From Taudactylus pleione (taxonomy: Eukaryota > Chordata > Amphibia > Anura > Myobatrachidae), in contig JAUIMM010000645.1 of the NCBI GenBank assembly GCA_031769625.1, positions 1,096,001-1,160,000 of the forward strand: a DNA stretch of 64,000 nucleotides. The letters are read 5' to 3'. Position numbers and translations under genes: made by a program. Numbering within the stretch: position 1 is the first letter of the stretch; each line of letters starts with the position of its first letter. Of the stretch, positions 26,800 through 41,049 are shown piece after piece. The notes beneath the pieces are model-generated. The model ran no database searches, was not told the DNA's origin, and saw only the letters and a list, made by a program, of their open reading frames with translations.

Positions 26800-28860
26800 A
26801 GTACCAAGGATCAGACTGACTCAGGTCACTAAGATTAACCAAACACAGTATCAAGGATCAGACTGAATCAGGTCAATAAGAATAGCCAAACACAGTACCA
26901 AGGATCAGACTGACTCAGGTCACTAAGAATAGCCAAACACAGTACCAAGGATCAGACTGACTCATGTCACTAATAATAGCCAAATACAGTACCAACGATC
27001 AGACTGACTCAGGTCACTAATAATAACCAAACACAGTACCAAGGATCAGACTGACTCAGGTCACTAAGAATAGCCAAGCACAGTTCCAAGGATAAGACTG
27101 AATCAGGTCACTAAAAATAGCCAAATACAGTACCAAGGATCAGACTGACTCAGGTCACTAAGAATAGCCAAACACAGTACCAAGGATCAGACTGACTCAG
27201 GTCACTAAGAATAGCCAAACACATTACCAAGGATCAGACTGAATCAAGTCACTAATAATAACCAAATACAGTACCAAGGATCAGACTGACTCAGGTCACT
27301 AAGAATAGCCAAACACAGTACCAAGGATCAGACTGACTCAGGTCACTAAGAATAGCCAAACACAGTACCAAGGATCAGACTGAATCAGGTCACTAAGAAT
27401 AGCCAAACACAGTACCAAGGATCAGACTGAATCAGGTCACTAATAATAGCCAAATACAGTACCAAGGATCAGACTGACTCAGGTGACTAAGAATAGCCAA
27501 ACACAGTACCAAGGATCAGACTGACTGAGGTCACTAATAATAACCAAACACAGTACCAAGGATCAGACAGAATCAGGTCACTAAGAATAGCCAAACACAG
27601 TACCAAGGATCAGACTGAATCATGTCACTAATAATAGCCAAACACAGTACCAAGGATCAGACTGAATCAGGTCACTGAGAATAACCAAACACAGTACCAA
27701 GGATCAGACTGAATCAGGTCACTGAGAATAACCAAACACAGTACCAAGGATCAGACTGAATCAGGTCACTGAGAATAACCAAACACAGTACCAAGGATCA
27801 GACTGAATCAGGTCACTAAGAATAGCCAAACACAGTACCAAGGATCAGATCAATCAGGTCACTAAGAATAGCCAAACACAGTACCAAGGATCAGACTGAC
27901 TCAGGTCACTAAGATTAACCAAACACAGTACCAAGGATCAGACTAACTCAGGTCACTAATAATAGCCAAACACAGTACCAAGGATCATACTGACTCAGGT
28001 CACTAAGAATAGCCAAACACAGTACCAAGGATCAGACTGACTCAGGTCACTAAGATTATCCAAACACAGTACCAAGGATCAGACTGACTCAGGTCACTAA
28101 GAATAGCCAAACACAGTACCAAGGATCAGACTGACTCAGGTCACTAATAATAGCCAAACACAGTACCAAGGATCAGACTGAATCATGTCACTAATAATAA
28201 CCAAATACAGTACCTAGGATCAGACTGACTCAGGTCACTAAGAATAGCCAAACACAGTACCAAGGATCAGACTGACTCAGGTGACTAAGAATAGCCAAAC
28301 ACATTACCAAGGATCAGACTGACTCAGGTCACTAATAATAACCAAACACAGTACCAAGGATTAGACTGAATCATGTCACTAAGAAAAGCCAAACACAGTA
28401 CCAAGGATCACACTGAATCAGATCACTAAGAATAGCCAAACACAGTACCAAGGATCAGACTGAATCAGGTCACTAAGAATAGCTAAACACAGTACCAAGG
28501 ATCTGACTGAATCAGGTCACTAGGAATAGCCAAACACAGTACCAAGGATCAGACTGACTCAGGTCACTAAGAATAGCCAAACACAGTACCAAGGATCAGA
28601 CTGACTCAGGTCACTAAGAATAGACAAATACAGTACCAAGGATCAGACTGAATCAGTTCACTAAGATTAACCAAACACAGTACCAAGGATCAGACTGAAT
28701 CAGGTCACTAAGAATAGCCAAACACAGTACCAAGGATCAGACTGAATCAGGTCACTAAGAATAGCCAAACACAGTACCAAGGATCAGACTGACTCAGGTC
28801 ACTAAGATTAACCAAACACAGTATCAAGGATCAGACTGAATCAGGTCAATAAGAATAGCT
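26800..28860 (+). repeat. Middle-domain block M, copy 1 (about 2 kb)
   Basis: Markers TATCAAGG (26851), AATCAAGTCACTAAT (27243), CTGACTGAGG (27521), CAGATCAATC (27848), GATTAGACTG (28359), ATCTGACTG (28501) and TATCAAGG (28824) recur in the same order at 34.4-36.5 kb, most at an exact offset of 7606. Those I checked up to 27848 recur again at offset 2443. The limits are approximate. It includes a short run of three successive CTGAGAATAACC monomers near 27.67-27.78 kb. Confidence 0.75.
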
Positions 28861-29249
28861 AAACACAGTACCAAGGATCAGACTGACTCAGGTCACTAAG
28901 ATTATCCAAACACAGTACCAAGGATCAGACTGACTTAGGTCACTAATAATAGCCAAACACAGTACCAAGGATCAGACTGACTCAGGTCACTAAGAATAGC
29001 CAAACACATTACCAAGGATCAGACTGACTCAGGTCACTAATAATAACCAAACACAGTACCAAGGATTAGACTGAATCATGTCACTAAGAAAAGCCAAACA
29101 CAGTACCAAGGATCAGACTGAATCAGATCACTAAGAATAGCCAAACACAGTACCAAGGATCAGACTGAATCAGGTCACTAAGAAGAGCCAAACACAGTAC
29201 CAAGGATCAGACTGAATCAGGTCACTAAGAATAGCCAAACACAGTACCA

Positions 29250-30300
29250 AGGATCAGACTGACTCAGGTCACTAAGATTAACCAAACACAGTATCAAGGA
29301 TCAGACTGAATCAGGTCAATAAGAATAGCCAAACACAGTACCAAGGATCAGACTGACTCAGGTCACTAAGAATAGCCAAACACAGTACCAAGGATCAGAC
29401 TGACTCATGTCACTAATAATAGCCAAATACAGTACCAACGATCAGACTGACTCAGGTCACTAATAATAACCAAACACAGTACCAAGGATCAGACTGACTC
29501 AGGTCACTAAGAATAGCCAAGCACAGTACCAAGGATAAGACTGAATCAGGTCACTAAAAATAGCCAAATACAGTACCAAGGATCAGACTGACTCAGGTCA
29601 CTAAGAATAGCCAAACACAGTAGCAAGGATCAGACTGACTCAGGTCACTAAGAATAGCCAAACACATTACCAAGGATCAGACTGAATCAAGTCACTAATA
29701 ATAACCAAATACAGTACCAAGGATCAGACTGACTCAGGTCACTAAGAATAGCCAAACACAGTACCAAGGATCAGACTGACTCAGTTCACTAAGAATAGCC
29801 AAACACAGTACCAAGGATCAGACTGAATCAGGTCACTAAGAATAGCCAAACACAGTACCAAGGATCAGACTGAATCAGGTCACTAATAATAGCCAAATAC
29901 AGTACCAAGGATCAGACTGACTCAGGTGACTAAGAATAGCCAAACACAGTACCAAGGATCAGACTGACTGAGGTCACTAATAATAACCAAACACAGTACC
30001 AAGGATCAGACAGAATCAGGTCACTAAGAATAGCCAAACACAGTACCAAGGATCAGACTGAATCATGTCACTAATAATAGCCAAACACAGTACCAAGGAT
30101 CAGACTGAATCAGGTCACTGAGAATAACCAAACACAGTACCAAGGATCAGACTGAATCAGGTCACTAAGAATAACCAAACACAGTACCAAGGATCAGACT
30201 GAATCAGGTCACTGAGAATAACCAAACACAGTACCAAGGATCAGACTGAATCAGGTCACTAAGAATAGCCAAACACAGTACCAAGGATCAGATCAATCAG
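29250..30300 (+). repeat. Middle-domain block M, copy 2 (left half only)
   Basis: It matches 26.81-27.86 kb at offset 2443 (52 monomers minus the one 1-bp deletion in between). Markers are TATCAAGG 29294, AATCAAGTCACTAAT 29686, CTGACTGAGG 29964 and CAGATCAATC near 30289. It stops at the CAGATCAATC monomer and changes to other material. Confidence 0.75.
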
Positions 30301-30429
30301 GTCACTAATAATAGCAAAACACAGTACCAAGGATCAGACTGAATCAGGTCACTAAGAATAGCCAAACACAGTACCAAGGATCAGATGACTCAGGTCACTA
30401 AGAATAGCCAAACACAGTACCAAGGATCA

Positions 30430-31088
30430 GATGACTCAGGTCACTAAGAATAGCCAAACACAGTACCAAGGATCAGACTGAATCATGTCACTAAGAATAG
30501 CCAAACACAGTACCAAGGATCAGACTGACTCAGGTCACTAAGAATAGCCAAACACAGTACCAAGGATCAGACTGACTCAGGTCACTAAGAATAGCCAAAC
30601 ACAGTACCAAGGATCAGACTGACTCAGGTCACTAAGAATAGCCAAACACAGTACCAAGGATCAGACTGAATCAGGTCACTAATAATAGCCAAATACAGTA
30701 CCACGGATCAGACTGACTCAGGTGACTAAGAATAGCCAAACACAGTACCAAGGATCAGACTGACTCAGGTCACTAATAATAACCAAACACAGTACCAAGG
30801 ATCAGACAGAATCAGGTCACTAAGAATAGCCAAACACAGTACCAAGGATCAGACTGAATCATGTCACTAGTAATAGCCAAACACAGTACCAAGGATCAGA
30901 CTGAATCAGGTCACTGAGAATAGCCAAACACAGTACCATGGATCAGACTGAATCAGGTCACTAAGAATAGCCAAACACAGTACCGAGGATCAAACTGAAT
31001 CAGTCACTGAGAATAACCAAACACAGTACCAAGGATCAGACTGAATCAGGTCACTAAGAAGAGCCAAACACAGTACCAAGGATCAGAT
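30430..31088 (+). repeat. Chimeric region, segment 1 (like 23.1-23.76 kb)
   Basis: It shares the rare CTAGTAATAG monomer (30863 against 23491), the CCATGG monomer without AAACTG, the CAGTCACTGAG deletion (near 31001 against 23629) and CAGATCAATC (near 31086 against 23762). It has one B-type monomer fewer between the last two markers. Confidence 0.75.
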
Positions 31089-31919
31089 CAATCAGGTCAC
31101 TAATAATAGCCAAATACAGTACCAAGGATCAGACTGACTCAGGTGACTAAGAATAGCCAAACACAGTACCAAGGATCAGACTATCTCAGGTCACTAATAA
31201 TAACCAAACACAGTACCAAGGATCAGACAGAATCAGGTCACTAAGAATAGCCAAACACAGTACCAAGGATCAGACTGAATCAGGAAACTAAGAATAGTCA
31301 AACACAGTACCAAGGATCAGACTGAATCAGGTCACTAAGAATAGCCAAACACAGTACCAAGGATCAGACTGAATCAGGTCACTAAGAGTAGTCAAACACC
31401 GTACCAAGGATCAGACTGACTCAGGTCACTAAGAATAGCCAAACACAGTACCAAGGATCAGACTGAATCAGGTCACTAAGAATAGTCAAACACAGTACCA
31501 AGGATCAGACTGACTCAGGTCACTAAGAATAGAGAAACACATTACCAAGGATCAGACTGAATCAGGTCACTAATAATAGCCAAACACAGTACCAAGGATC
31601 AGACTGACTCAGGTCACTAAGAATAGCCAAACACAGTACCAAGGATAAGACTGACTCAGGTCACTAATAATAACCAAACACAGTACCAAGGATCAGACTG
31701 AATCAGGTCTCTATGAATAGCCAAACACAGTACCAAGGATCAGACTGACTCAGGTCACTAAGAATAGCCAAACACAGTACCAAGGATCAGACTGACTCAG
31801 GTCACTAAGAATAGGCAAACACATTACCAAGGATCAGACTGAATCAGGTCACTAATAGTAGCCAAACACTGTACCAAGGATCAGACTGAATCAGGTCACT
31901 AATAATAGCCAAACACAGT
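31089..31919 (+). repeat. Chimeric region, segment 2 (like 20.82-21.65 kb)
   Basis: Constant offset 10274 to the left-domain end. It shares GACTATCTCAGG, GGAAACTAAG, AGAGTAGTC and the GAGAAACACATT anchor (31532 against 21258). Correcting for the 19 net deletions in between, the offset is exactly 219 monomers. A few differences, such as CACCGTACC near 31400 and CTCTATG near 31710, show some divergence since duplication. Confidence 0.8.
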
Positions 31920-32783
31920 ACCATGGATCAGACTGAATCAGGTCACTAATAATATCCAAACAAAGTACCTAGGATCAGACTTACTTAGGTCACTAAGAAA
32001 AGCCAAACACAGTAATTAGGATCAGACTGACTCAGGTCACTAAGAATAGCCAAACACAGTACCAAGGATCAGACTGACTCAGGTCACTAAGAATAGCCAA
32101 ACACTGTACCAAGGATCAGATGAATCAGGTGACTAAGAATAGCCAAACACAGTACCAAGGATCAGACTGAATCAGGTCACTAAGAATAGCCAAACACTGT
32201 ACCAAGGATCAGACTGAATCAGGTCACTAATAATAGCCAAACACAGTACCAAGGATCAGACTGAATCAGGTCACTAAGAATAGCCAAACACAGTACCAAG
32301 GATCAGACTGACTCAGGTCACTAAGAATAGCCAAACACAGTACCATGGATCAGACTGAATCAGGTCACTAATAATATCTAAACAAAGTACCTAGGATCAG
32401 ACTGACTCATGTCACTAAGAATAGCCAAACACAGTACCAAGGATCAGATGAATCAGGTCACTAAGAATAGCCAAACACAGTACCAAGGATCAGACTGACT
32501 CAGGTCACTAAGATTAACCAAACACAGTACCAAGGATCAGACTAACTCAGGTCACTAATAATAGCCAAACACAGTACCAAGGATCATACTGACTCAGGTC
32601 ACTAAGAATAGCCAAACACAGTACCAAGGATCAGACTGACTCAGGTCACTAAGATTATCCAAACACAGTACCAAGGATCAGACTGACTCAGGTCACTAAG
32701 AATAGCCAAACACAGTACCAAGGATCAGACTGACTCAGGTCACTAATAATAGCCAAACACAGTACCAAGGATCAGACTGAATC
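31920..32783 (+). repeat. Chimeric region, segment 3 (like 25.44-26.31 kb)
   Basis: It starts within a monomer at CCATGG and follows 25.44-26.31 kb at offset 6478. It has GTAATTAGG at 32012, the two CAGATGAATC deletions near 32119 and 32447, AATATCTAAAC near 32371 and GGATCATACTG near 32585. It diverges at 32783, where CTAATAATAACC with AAATAC and CCTAGG follows instead. Confidence 0.8.
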
Positions 32784-34400
32784 ATGTCACTAATAATAAC
32801 CAAATACAGTACCTAGGATCAGGCTGACTCAGGTCACTAAGAATAGCCAAACACAGTACCAAGGATCAGACTGACTCAGGTCACTAAGAATAGCCAAACA
32901 CATTACCAAGGATCAGACTGACTCAGGTCACTAATAATAACCAAACACAGTACCAAGGATTAGACTGAATCATGTCACTAAGAAAAGCCAAACACAGTAC
33001 CAAGGATCAGACTGAATCAGATCACTAAGAATAGCCAAACACAGTACCAAGGATCAGACTGAATCAGGTCACTAAGAATAGCTAAACACAGTACCAAGGA
33101 TCTGACTGAATCAGGTCACTAGGAATAGCCAAACACAGTACCAAGGATCAGACTGACTCAGGTCACTAAGAATAGCCAAACACAGTACCAAGGATCAGAC
33201 TGACTCAGGTCACTAAGAATAGACAAATACAGTACCAAGGATTAGACTGAATCAGGTCACTAAGATTAACCAAACACAGTACCAAGGATCAGACTGAATC
33301 AGGTCACTAAGAATAGCCAAACACAGTACCAAGGATCAGACTGAATCAGGTCACTAAGAATAGCCAAACACAGTACCAAGGATCAGACTGAATCAGGTCA
33401 ATAAGAATAGCCAAACACAGTACCAAGGATCAGACTGACTCAGGTCACTAAGAATAGCCAAACACAGTACCAAGGATCAGACTGACTCATGTCACTAATA
33501 ATAGCCAAATACAGTACCAAGGATCAGACTGACTCAGGTCACTAATAATAACCAAACACAGTACCAAGGATCAGACTGACTCAGGTCACTAAGAATAGCC
33601 AAGCACAGTACCAAGGATAAGACTGAATCAGGTCACTAAGAATAGCCAAACACAGTACCAAGGATCAGACTGAATCAGATCACTAAGAATAGCCAAACAC
33701 AGTACCAAGGATCAGACTGAATCAGGTCACTAATAATAGCCAAATACAGTACCAAGGATCAGAGTGACTCAGGTCACTAAGAATAGCCAAACACAGTACC
33801 AAGGATCATACTGACTCAGGTCACTAAGAATAGCCAAACACAGAACCAAGGATCAGACTGACTCAGGTCACTAAGATTATCCAAACACAGTACCAAGGAT
33901 CAGACTGACTTAGGTCACTAATAATAGTCAAACACAGTACCAAGGATCAGACTGACTCAGGTCACTAAGAATAGCCAAACACAGTACCAAGGATCAGACT
34001 GACTCAGGTCACTAATAATAGCCAATCACAGTACCAAGGATCAGACTGAATCATGTCACTAATAATAACCAAATACAGTACCTAGGATCAGACTGACTCA
34101 GGTCACTAAGAATAGCCAAACACAGTACCAAGGATCAGACTGACTCAGGTCACTAAGAATAGCCAAACACATTACCAAGGATCAGACTGACTCAGGTCAC
34201 TAATAATAACCAAACACAGTACCAAGGATTAGACTGAATCATGTCACTAAGAAAAGCCAAACACAGTACCAAGGATCAGACTGAATCAGATCACTAAGAA
34301 TAGCCAAACACAGTACCAAGGATCAGACTGAATCAGGTCACTAAGAAGAGCCAAACACAGTACCAAGGATCAGACTGAATCAGGTCACTAAGAATAGCCA
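32784..34400 (+). repeat. Segment 4: copy of 28.2-28.8 kb, then mixed monomers
   Basis: GATTAGACTG (32958) and ATCTGACTG (33100) stand at offset 4599 from 28359 and 28501. Beyond about 33.4 kb the order becomes mixed, with AAGATTATCC, TAATAGTC and CAAGCACAG monomers. GATTAGACTG recurs at 34227, exactly 27 monomers after 32958. Confidence 0.65.
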
Positions 34401-34409
34401 AACACAGTA

Positions 34410-36465
34410 CCAAGGATCAGACTGACTCAGGTCACTAAGATTAACCAAACACAGTATCAAGGATCAGACTGAATCAGGTCAATAAGAATAGCCAAACACA
34501 GTACCAAGGATCAGACTGACTCAGGTCACTAAGAATAGCCAAACACAGTACCAAGGATCAGACTGACTCATGTCACTAATAATAGCCAAATACAGTACCA
34601 ACGATCAGACTGACTCAGGTCACTAATAATAACCAAACACAGTACCAAGGATCAGACTGACTCAGGTCACTAAGAATAGCCAAGCACAGTACCAAGGATA
34701 AGACTGAATCAGGTCACTAAAAATAGCCAAATACAGTACCAAGGATCAGACTGACTCAGGTCACTAAGAATAGCCAAACACAGTACCAAGGATCAGACTG
34801 ACTCAGGTCACTAAGAATAGCCAAACACATTACCAAGGATCAGACTGAATCAAGTCACTAATAATAACCAAATACAGTACCAAGGATCAGACTGACTCAG
34901 GTCACTAAGAATAGCCAAACACAGTACCAAGGATCAGACTGACTCAGGTCACTAAGAATAGCCAAACACAGTACCAAGGATCAGACTGAATCAGGTCACT
35001 AAGAATAGCCAAACACAGTACCAAGGATCAGACTGAATCAGGTCACTAATAATAGCCAAATACAGTACCAAGGATCAGACTGACTCAGGTGACTAAGAAT
35101 AGCCAAACACAGTACCAAGGATCAGACTGACTGAGGTCACTAATAATAACCAAACACAGTACCAAGGATCAGACAGAATCAGGTCACTAAGAATAGCCAA
35201 ACACAGTACCAAGGATCAGACTGAATCATGTCACTAATAATAGCCAAACACAGTACCAAGGATCAGACTGAATCAGGTCACTGTGAATAACCAAACACAG
35301 TACCAAGGATCAGACTGAATCAGGTCACTAAGAATAACCAAACACAGTACCAAGGATCAGACTGAATCAGGTCACTGAGAATAACCAAACACAGTACCAA
35401 GGATCAGACTGAATCAGGTCACTAAGAATAGCCAAACACAGTACCAAGGATCAGATCAATCAGGTCACTAAGAATAGCCAAACACAGTACCAAGGATCAG
35501 ACTGACTCAGGTCACTAAGATTAACCAAACACAGTACCAAGGATCAGACTAACTCAGGTCACTAATAATAGCCAAACACAGTACCAAGGATCATACTGAC
35601 TCAGGTCACTAAGAATAGCCAAACACAGTACCAAGGATCAGACTGACAGAGGTCACTAAGATTATCCAAACACAGTACCAAGGATCAGACTGACTCAGGT
35701 CACTAAGAATAGCCAAACACAGTACCAAGGATCAGACTGACTCAGGTCACTAATAATAGCCAAACACAGTACCAAGGATCAGACTGAATCATGTCACTAA
35801 TAATAACCAAATACAGTACCTAGGATCAGACTGACTCAGGTCACTAAGAATAGCCAAACACAGTACCAAGGATCAGACTGACTCAGGTGACTAAGAATAG
35901 CCAAACACATTACCAAGGATCAGACTGACTCAGGTCACTAATAATAACCAAACACAGTACCAAGGATTAGACTGAATCATGTCACTAAGAAAAGCCAAAC
36001 ACAGTACCAAGGATCAGACTGAATCAGATCACTAAGAATAGCCAAACACAGTACCAAGGATCAGACTGAATCAGGTCACTAAGAATAGCTAAACACAGTA
36101 CCAAGGATCTGACTGAATCAGGTCACTAGGAATAGCCAAACACAGTACCAAGGATCAGACTGACTCAGGTCACTAAGAATAGCCAAACACAGTACCAAGG
36201 ATCAGACTGACTCAGGTCACTAAGAATAGACAAATACAGTACCAAGGATCAGACTGAATCAGGTCACTAAGATTAACCAAACACAGTACCAAGGATCAGA
36301 CTGAATCAGGTCACTAAGAATAGCCAAACACAGTACCAAGGATCAGACTGAATCAGGTCACTAAGAATAGCCAAACACAGTACCAAGGATCAGACTGACT
36401 CAGGTCACTAAGATTAACCAAACACAGTATCAAGGATCAGACTGAATCAGGTCAATAAGAATAGC
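34410..36465 (+). repeat. Middle-domain block M, copy 3 (full, about 2 kb)
   Basis: Second full copy of 26.80-28.86 kb at offset 7606. Markers TATCAAGG 34457, AATCAAGTCACTAAT 34849, CAGATCAATC near 35454, GATTAGACTG 35965, ATCTGACTG 36107 and TATCAAGG 36430 keep the offset. CTGACTGAGG (35127) also recurs in order. Local differences include CTGTGAATAACC near 35282 and GACAGAGGTC near 35646. Confidence 0.8.
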
Positions 36466-37029
36466 CAAACACAGTACCAAGGATCAGACTGACTCAGGTC
36501 ACTAAGAATAGCCAAACACAGTACCATGGATCAGACTGAATCAGGTCACTAATAATATCCAAACAAAGTACCTAGGATCAGACTGACTCAGGTCACTAAG
36601 AAAAGCCAAACACAGTAATTAGGATCAGACTGACTCAGGTCACTAAGAATAGCCAAGCACATTACCAAGGATCAGATGAATCAGGTGACTAAGAATAGCC
36701 AAACACAGTACCAAGGATCAGACAGAATCAGGTCACTAAGAATAGCCAAACACAGTACCAAGGATCAGACTGAATCAGGTCACTAATAATAGCCAAACAC
36801 AGTACCAAGGATCAGACTGACTCAGGTCACTAAGAATAGCCAAACACAGTACCAAGGATCAGACTGAATCAGGTCACTAATAATAGCCAAACACAGTACC
36901 AAGGATCAGACTGACTCAGGTCACTAAGAATAGCCAAACACAGTACCAAGGATCAGACTGAATCATGTCACTAAGAATAGCCAAACATAGTACCAAGGAT
37001 CAGACTGACTCAGGTCACTAAGAATAGCC

Positions 37030-39472
37030 AAACACAGTACCATGGATCAGACTGAATCAGGTCACTAATAATATCCAAACAAAGTACCTAGGATCAGACT
37101 GACTCAGGTCACTAAGAAAAGCCAAACACAGTAATTAGGATCAGACTGACTCAGGTCACTAAGAATAGCCAAGCACATTACCAAGGATCAGATGAATCAG
37201 GTGACTAAGAATAGCCAAACACAGTACCAAGGATCAGACAGAATCAGGTCACTAAGAATAGCCAATCACTGTACCAAGGATCCGACTGAATCAGGTCACT
37301 AATAATAGCCAAACAGAGTACCAAGGATCAGACTGAATCAGGTCACTAAGAATAGCCAAACACAGTACCAAGGATCAGACTGACTCAGGTCACTAAGAAT
37401 AGCCAAACACAGTACCATGGATCAGACTGAATCAGGTCACTAATAATATCTAAACAAAGTACCTAGGATCAGACTGACTCATGTCACTAAGAATAGCCAA
37501 ACACAGTACCAAGGATCAGATGAATCAGGTCACTAAGAATAGACAAACACAGTACCAAGGATCAGACTGACTCAGGTCACTAAGATTAACCAAACACAGT
37601 ACCAAGGATCAGACTGACTCAGGTCACTAATAATAGCCAAACACAGTACCAAGGATCAGACTGACTCAGGTCACTAAGAATAGCCAAACACAGTACCAAG
37701 GATCAGACTGACTCAGGTCACTAAGATTAACCAAACACAGTACCAAGGATCAGACTGACTTAGGTCACTAATAATAGTCTAACACAGTACCAAGGATCAG
37801 ACTGACTCAGGTCACTAAGAATAGCCAAACACAGTACCAAGGATCAGACTGACTCAGGTCACTAATAATAGCCAAACACAGTACCAAGGATCAGACTGAA
37901 TCATGTCACTAATAATAACCAAATACAGTACCTAGGATCAGACTGACTCAGGTCACTAAGAATAGCCAAACACAGTACCAAGGATCAGACTGACTCAGGT
38001 CACTAAGAATAGCCAAACACATTACCAAGGATCAGACTGACTCAGGTCACTAATAATAACCAAACACAGTACCAAGGATTAGACTGAATCAGGTCACTAA
38101 GAATAGCCAAACACAGTACCAAGGATCAGACTGAATCAGATCACTAAGAATAGCCAAACACAGTACCAAGGATCAGACTGAATCAGGTCACTAAGAATAG
38201 CTAAACACAGTACCAAGGATCAGACTGACTCAGGTCACTAAGATTAACCAAACACAGTACCAAGGATCAGACTGACTCAGGTCACTAATAATAGCCAAAC
38301 ACAGTACCAAGGATCAGACTGACTCAGGTCACTAAGAATAGCCAAACACAGTACCAAGGATCAGACTGACTCAGGTCACTAAGATTAACCAAACACAGTT
38401 CCAAGGATCAGACTGACTCAGGTCACTAATAATAGTCAAACACAGTACCAAGGATCAGACTGACTCAGGTCACTAAGAATAGCCAAACACAGTACCAAGG
38501 ATCAGACTGACTCAGGTCACTAATAATAGCCAAACACAGTACCAAGGATCAGACTGAATCATGTCACTAATAATAACCAAATACAGTACCTAGGATCAGA
38601 CTGACTCAGGTCACTAAGAATAGCCAAACACAGTACCAAGGATCAGACTGACTCAGGTCACTAAGAATAGCCAAACACATTACCAAGGATCAGACTGACT
38701 CAGGTCACTAATAATAACCAAACACAATACCAAGGATTAGACTGAATCATGTCACTAAGAATAGCCAAACACAGTACCAAGGATCAGACTGAATCAGATC
38801 ACTAAGAATAGCCAAACACAGTACCAAGGATCAGACTGAATCAGGTCACTAAGAATAGCTAAACACAGTACCAAGGATCTGACTGAATCAGGTCACTAAG
38901 AATAGCCAAACACAGTAACAAGGATCAGACTGACTCAGGTCACTAAGAATAGCCAAACACAGTACCAAGGATCAGACTGACTCAGGTCACTAAGAATAGC
39001 CAAATACAGTACCAAGGATCAGACTGACTCAGGTCACTAATAATAGCCAAACACAGTACCAAGGATCAGACTGACTCAGGTCACTAAGAATAGCCAAACA
39101 CAGTACCAAGGATCAGACTGACTCAGATCACTAAGAATAGCCAATCACATTACCAAGGATCAGACTGACTCAGGTCACTAATAATAGCCAAACACAGTAC
39201 CAAGGATCAGACTGAATCAGGTCACTAATAATAGCCAAACACAGTACCAAGGATCAGACTGACTCAGGTCACTAAGAATAGCCAAACACAGTACCAAGGA
39301 TCAGACTGAATCAGGTCACTAATAATAGCCAAACACAGTACCAAGGATCAGACTGACTCAGGTCACTAAGAATAGCCAAACACAGTACCAAGGATCAGAC
39401 TGAATCATGTCAATAAGAATAGCCAAACACAGTAACAAGGATCACACTGACTCAGGTCACTAAGAAGAGCCA
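37030..39472 (+). repeat. 2442-bp unit with F-type monomers
   Basis: GTAATTAGG occurs at 36615, 37131 and (as GTAATTAGT) 39573. The step 37131 to 39573 is 52 monomers minus two 1-bp deletions. The first about 1 kb (37.03-38.03 kb) returns at 39.47-40.47 kb with AATATCTAAAC, GACAAACAC, AAGATTAACC and CCTAGG monomers in the same order. The shorter step 36615 to 37131 is 11 monomers minus 1 bp. Confidence 0.7.
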
Positions 39473-40470
39473 AACACAGTACCATGGATCAGACTGAATC
39501 AGGTCACTAATAATATCCAAACAAAGTACCTAGGATCAGACTGACTCAGGTCACTAAGAAAAGCCAAACACAGTAATTAGTATCAGACTGACTCAGGTCA
39601 CTAAGAATAGCCAAGCACATTACCAAGGATCAGATGAATCAGGTGACTAAGAATAGCCAAACACAGTACAAAGGATCAGACTGAATCAGGTCACTAAGAA
39701 TAGCCAAACACTGTACCAAGGATCAGACTGAATCAGGTCACTAATAATAGCCAAACACAGTACCAAGGATCAGACTGAATCAGGTCACTAAGAATAGCCA
39801 AACACAGTACCAAGGATCAGACTGACTCAGGTCACTAAGAATAGCCAAACACAGTACCATGGATCAGACTGAATCAGGTCACTAATAATATCTAAACAAA
39901 GTACCTAGGATCAGACTGACTCATGTCACAAAGAATAGCCAAACACAGTACCAAGGATCAGATGAATCAGGTCACTAAGAATAGACAAACACAGTACCAA
40001 GGATCAGACTGACTCAGGTCACTAAGATTAACCAAACACAGTACCAAGGATCAGACTGACTCAGGTCACTAATAATAGCCAAACACAGTACCAAGGATCA
40101 GACTGACTCAGGTCACTAAGAATAGCCAAACACAGTACCAAGGATCAGACTGACTCAGGTCACTAAGATTAACCAAACACAGTACCAAGGATCAGACTGA
40201 CTTAGGTCACTAATAATAGTCAAACACAGTACCAAGGATCAGACTGACTCAGGTCACTAAGAATAGCCAAACACAGTACCAAGGATCAGACTGACTCAGG
40301 TCACTAATAATAGCCAAACACAGTACCAAGGATCAGACTGAATCATGTCACTAATAATAACCAAATACAGTACCTAGGATCAGACTGACTCAGGTCACTA
40401 AGAATAGCAAAAAACAGTACCAAGGATCAGACTGACTCAGGTCACTAAGAATAGCCAAACACATTACCAA
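39473..40470 (+). repeat. Second copy of the 37.03-38.03 kb segment
   Basis: It follows the first at offset 2442, with small changes, for example CACAAAGAATAG near 39928 and TAATAGTCAAAC where the first copy has TAATAGTCTAAC. It carries two CAGATGAATC deletions (near 39631 and 39959). From about 40.5 kb a short 9-monomer duplication follows, with TCAGGTGACT at 40531 and 40954. Confidence 0.7.
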
Positions 40471-41049
40471 AGATCAGACTGACTCAGGTCACTAAGAATA
40501 GTCAAACACAGTACCAAGGATCAGACTGAATCAGGTGACTAAGAATAGCCAAACACAGTACCAAGGATCAGACTGAATCAGGTCACTAAGATTAACCAAA
40601 TACAGTACCTAGGATCAGACTGACTCAGGTCACTAAGAATAGCCAAACACAGTACCAAGGATCAGACTGAATCAGGTGACTAAGAATAGCCAAACACAGT
40701 ACCAAGGATCAGACTGACTCAGGTCACTAATAATAGCCAAACACAGTACCAAGGATCAGACTGAATCATGTCACTAATAGTAACCAAATACAGTACCTAG
40801 GATCAGACTGACTCAGGTCACTAAGAATAGCCAAACACAGTACCAAGGATCAGACTGACTCAGGTCACTAAGAATAGCCAAACACATTACCAAGGATCAG
40901 ACTGACTCAGGTCACTAAGAATAGTCAAACACAGTACCAAGGATCAGACTGAATCAGGTGACTAAGAATAGCCAAACACAGTACCAAGGATCAGACTGAA
41001 TCATGTCACTAATAATAACCAAATACAGTACCTAGGATCAGACTGACTC

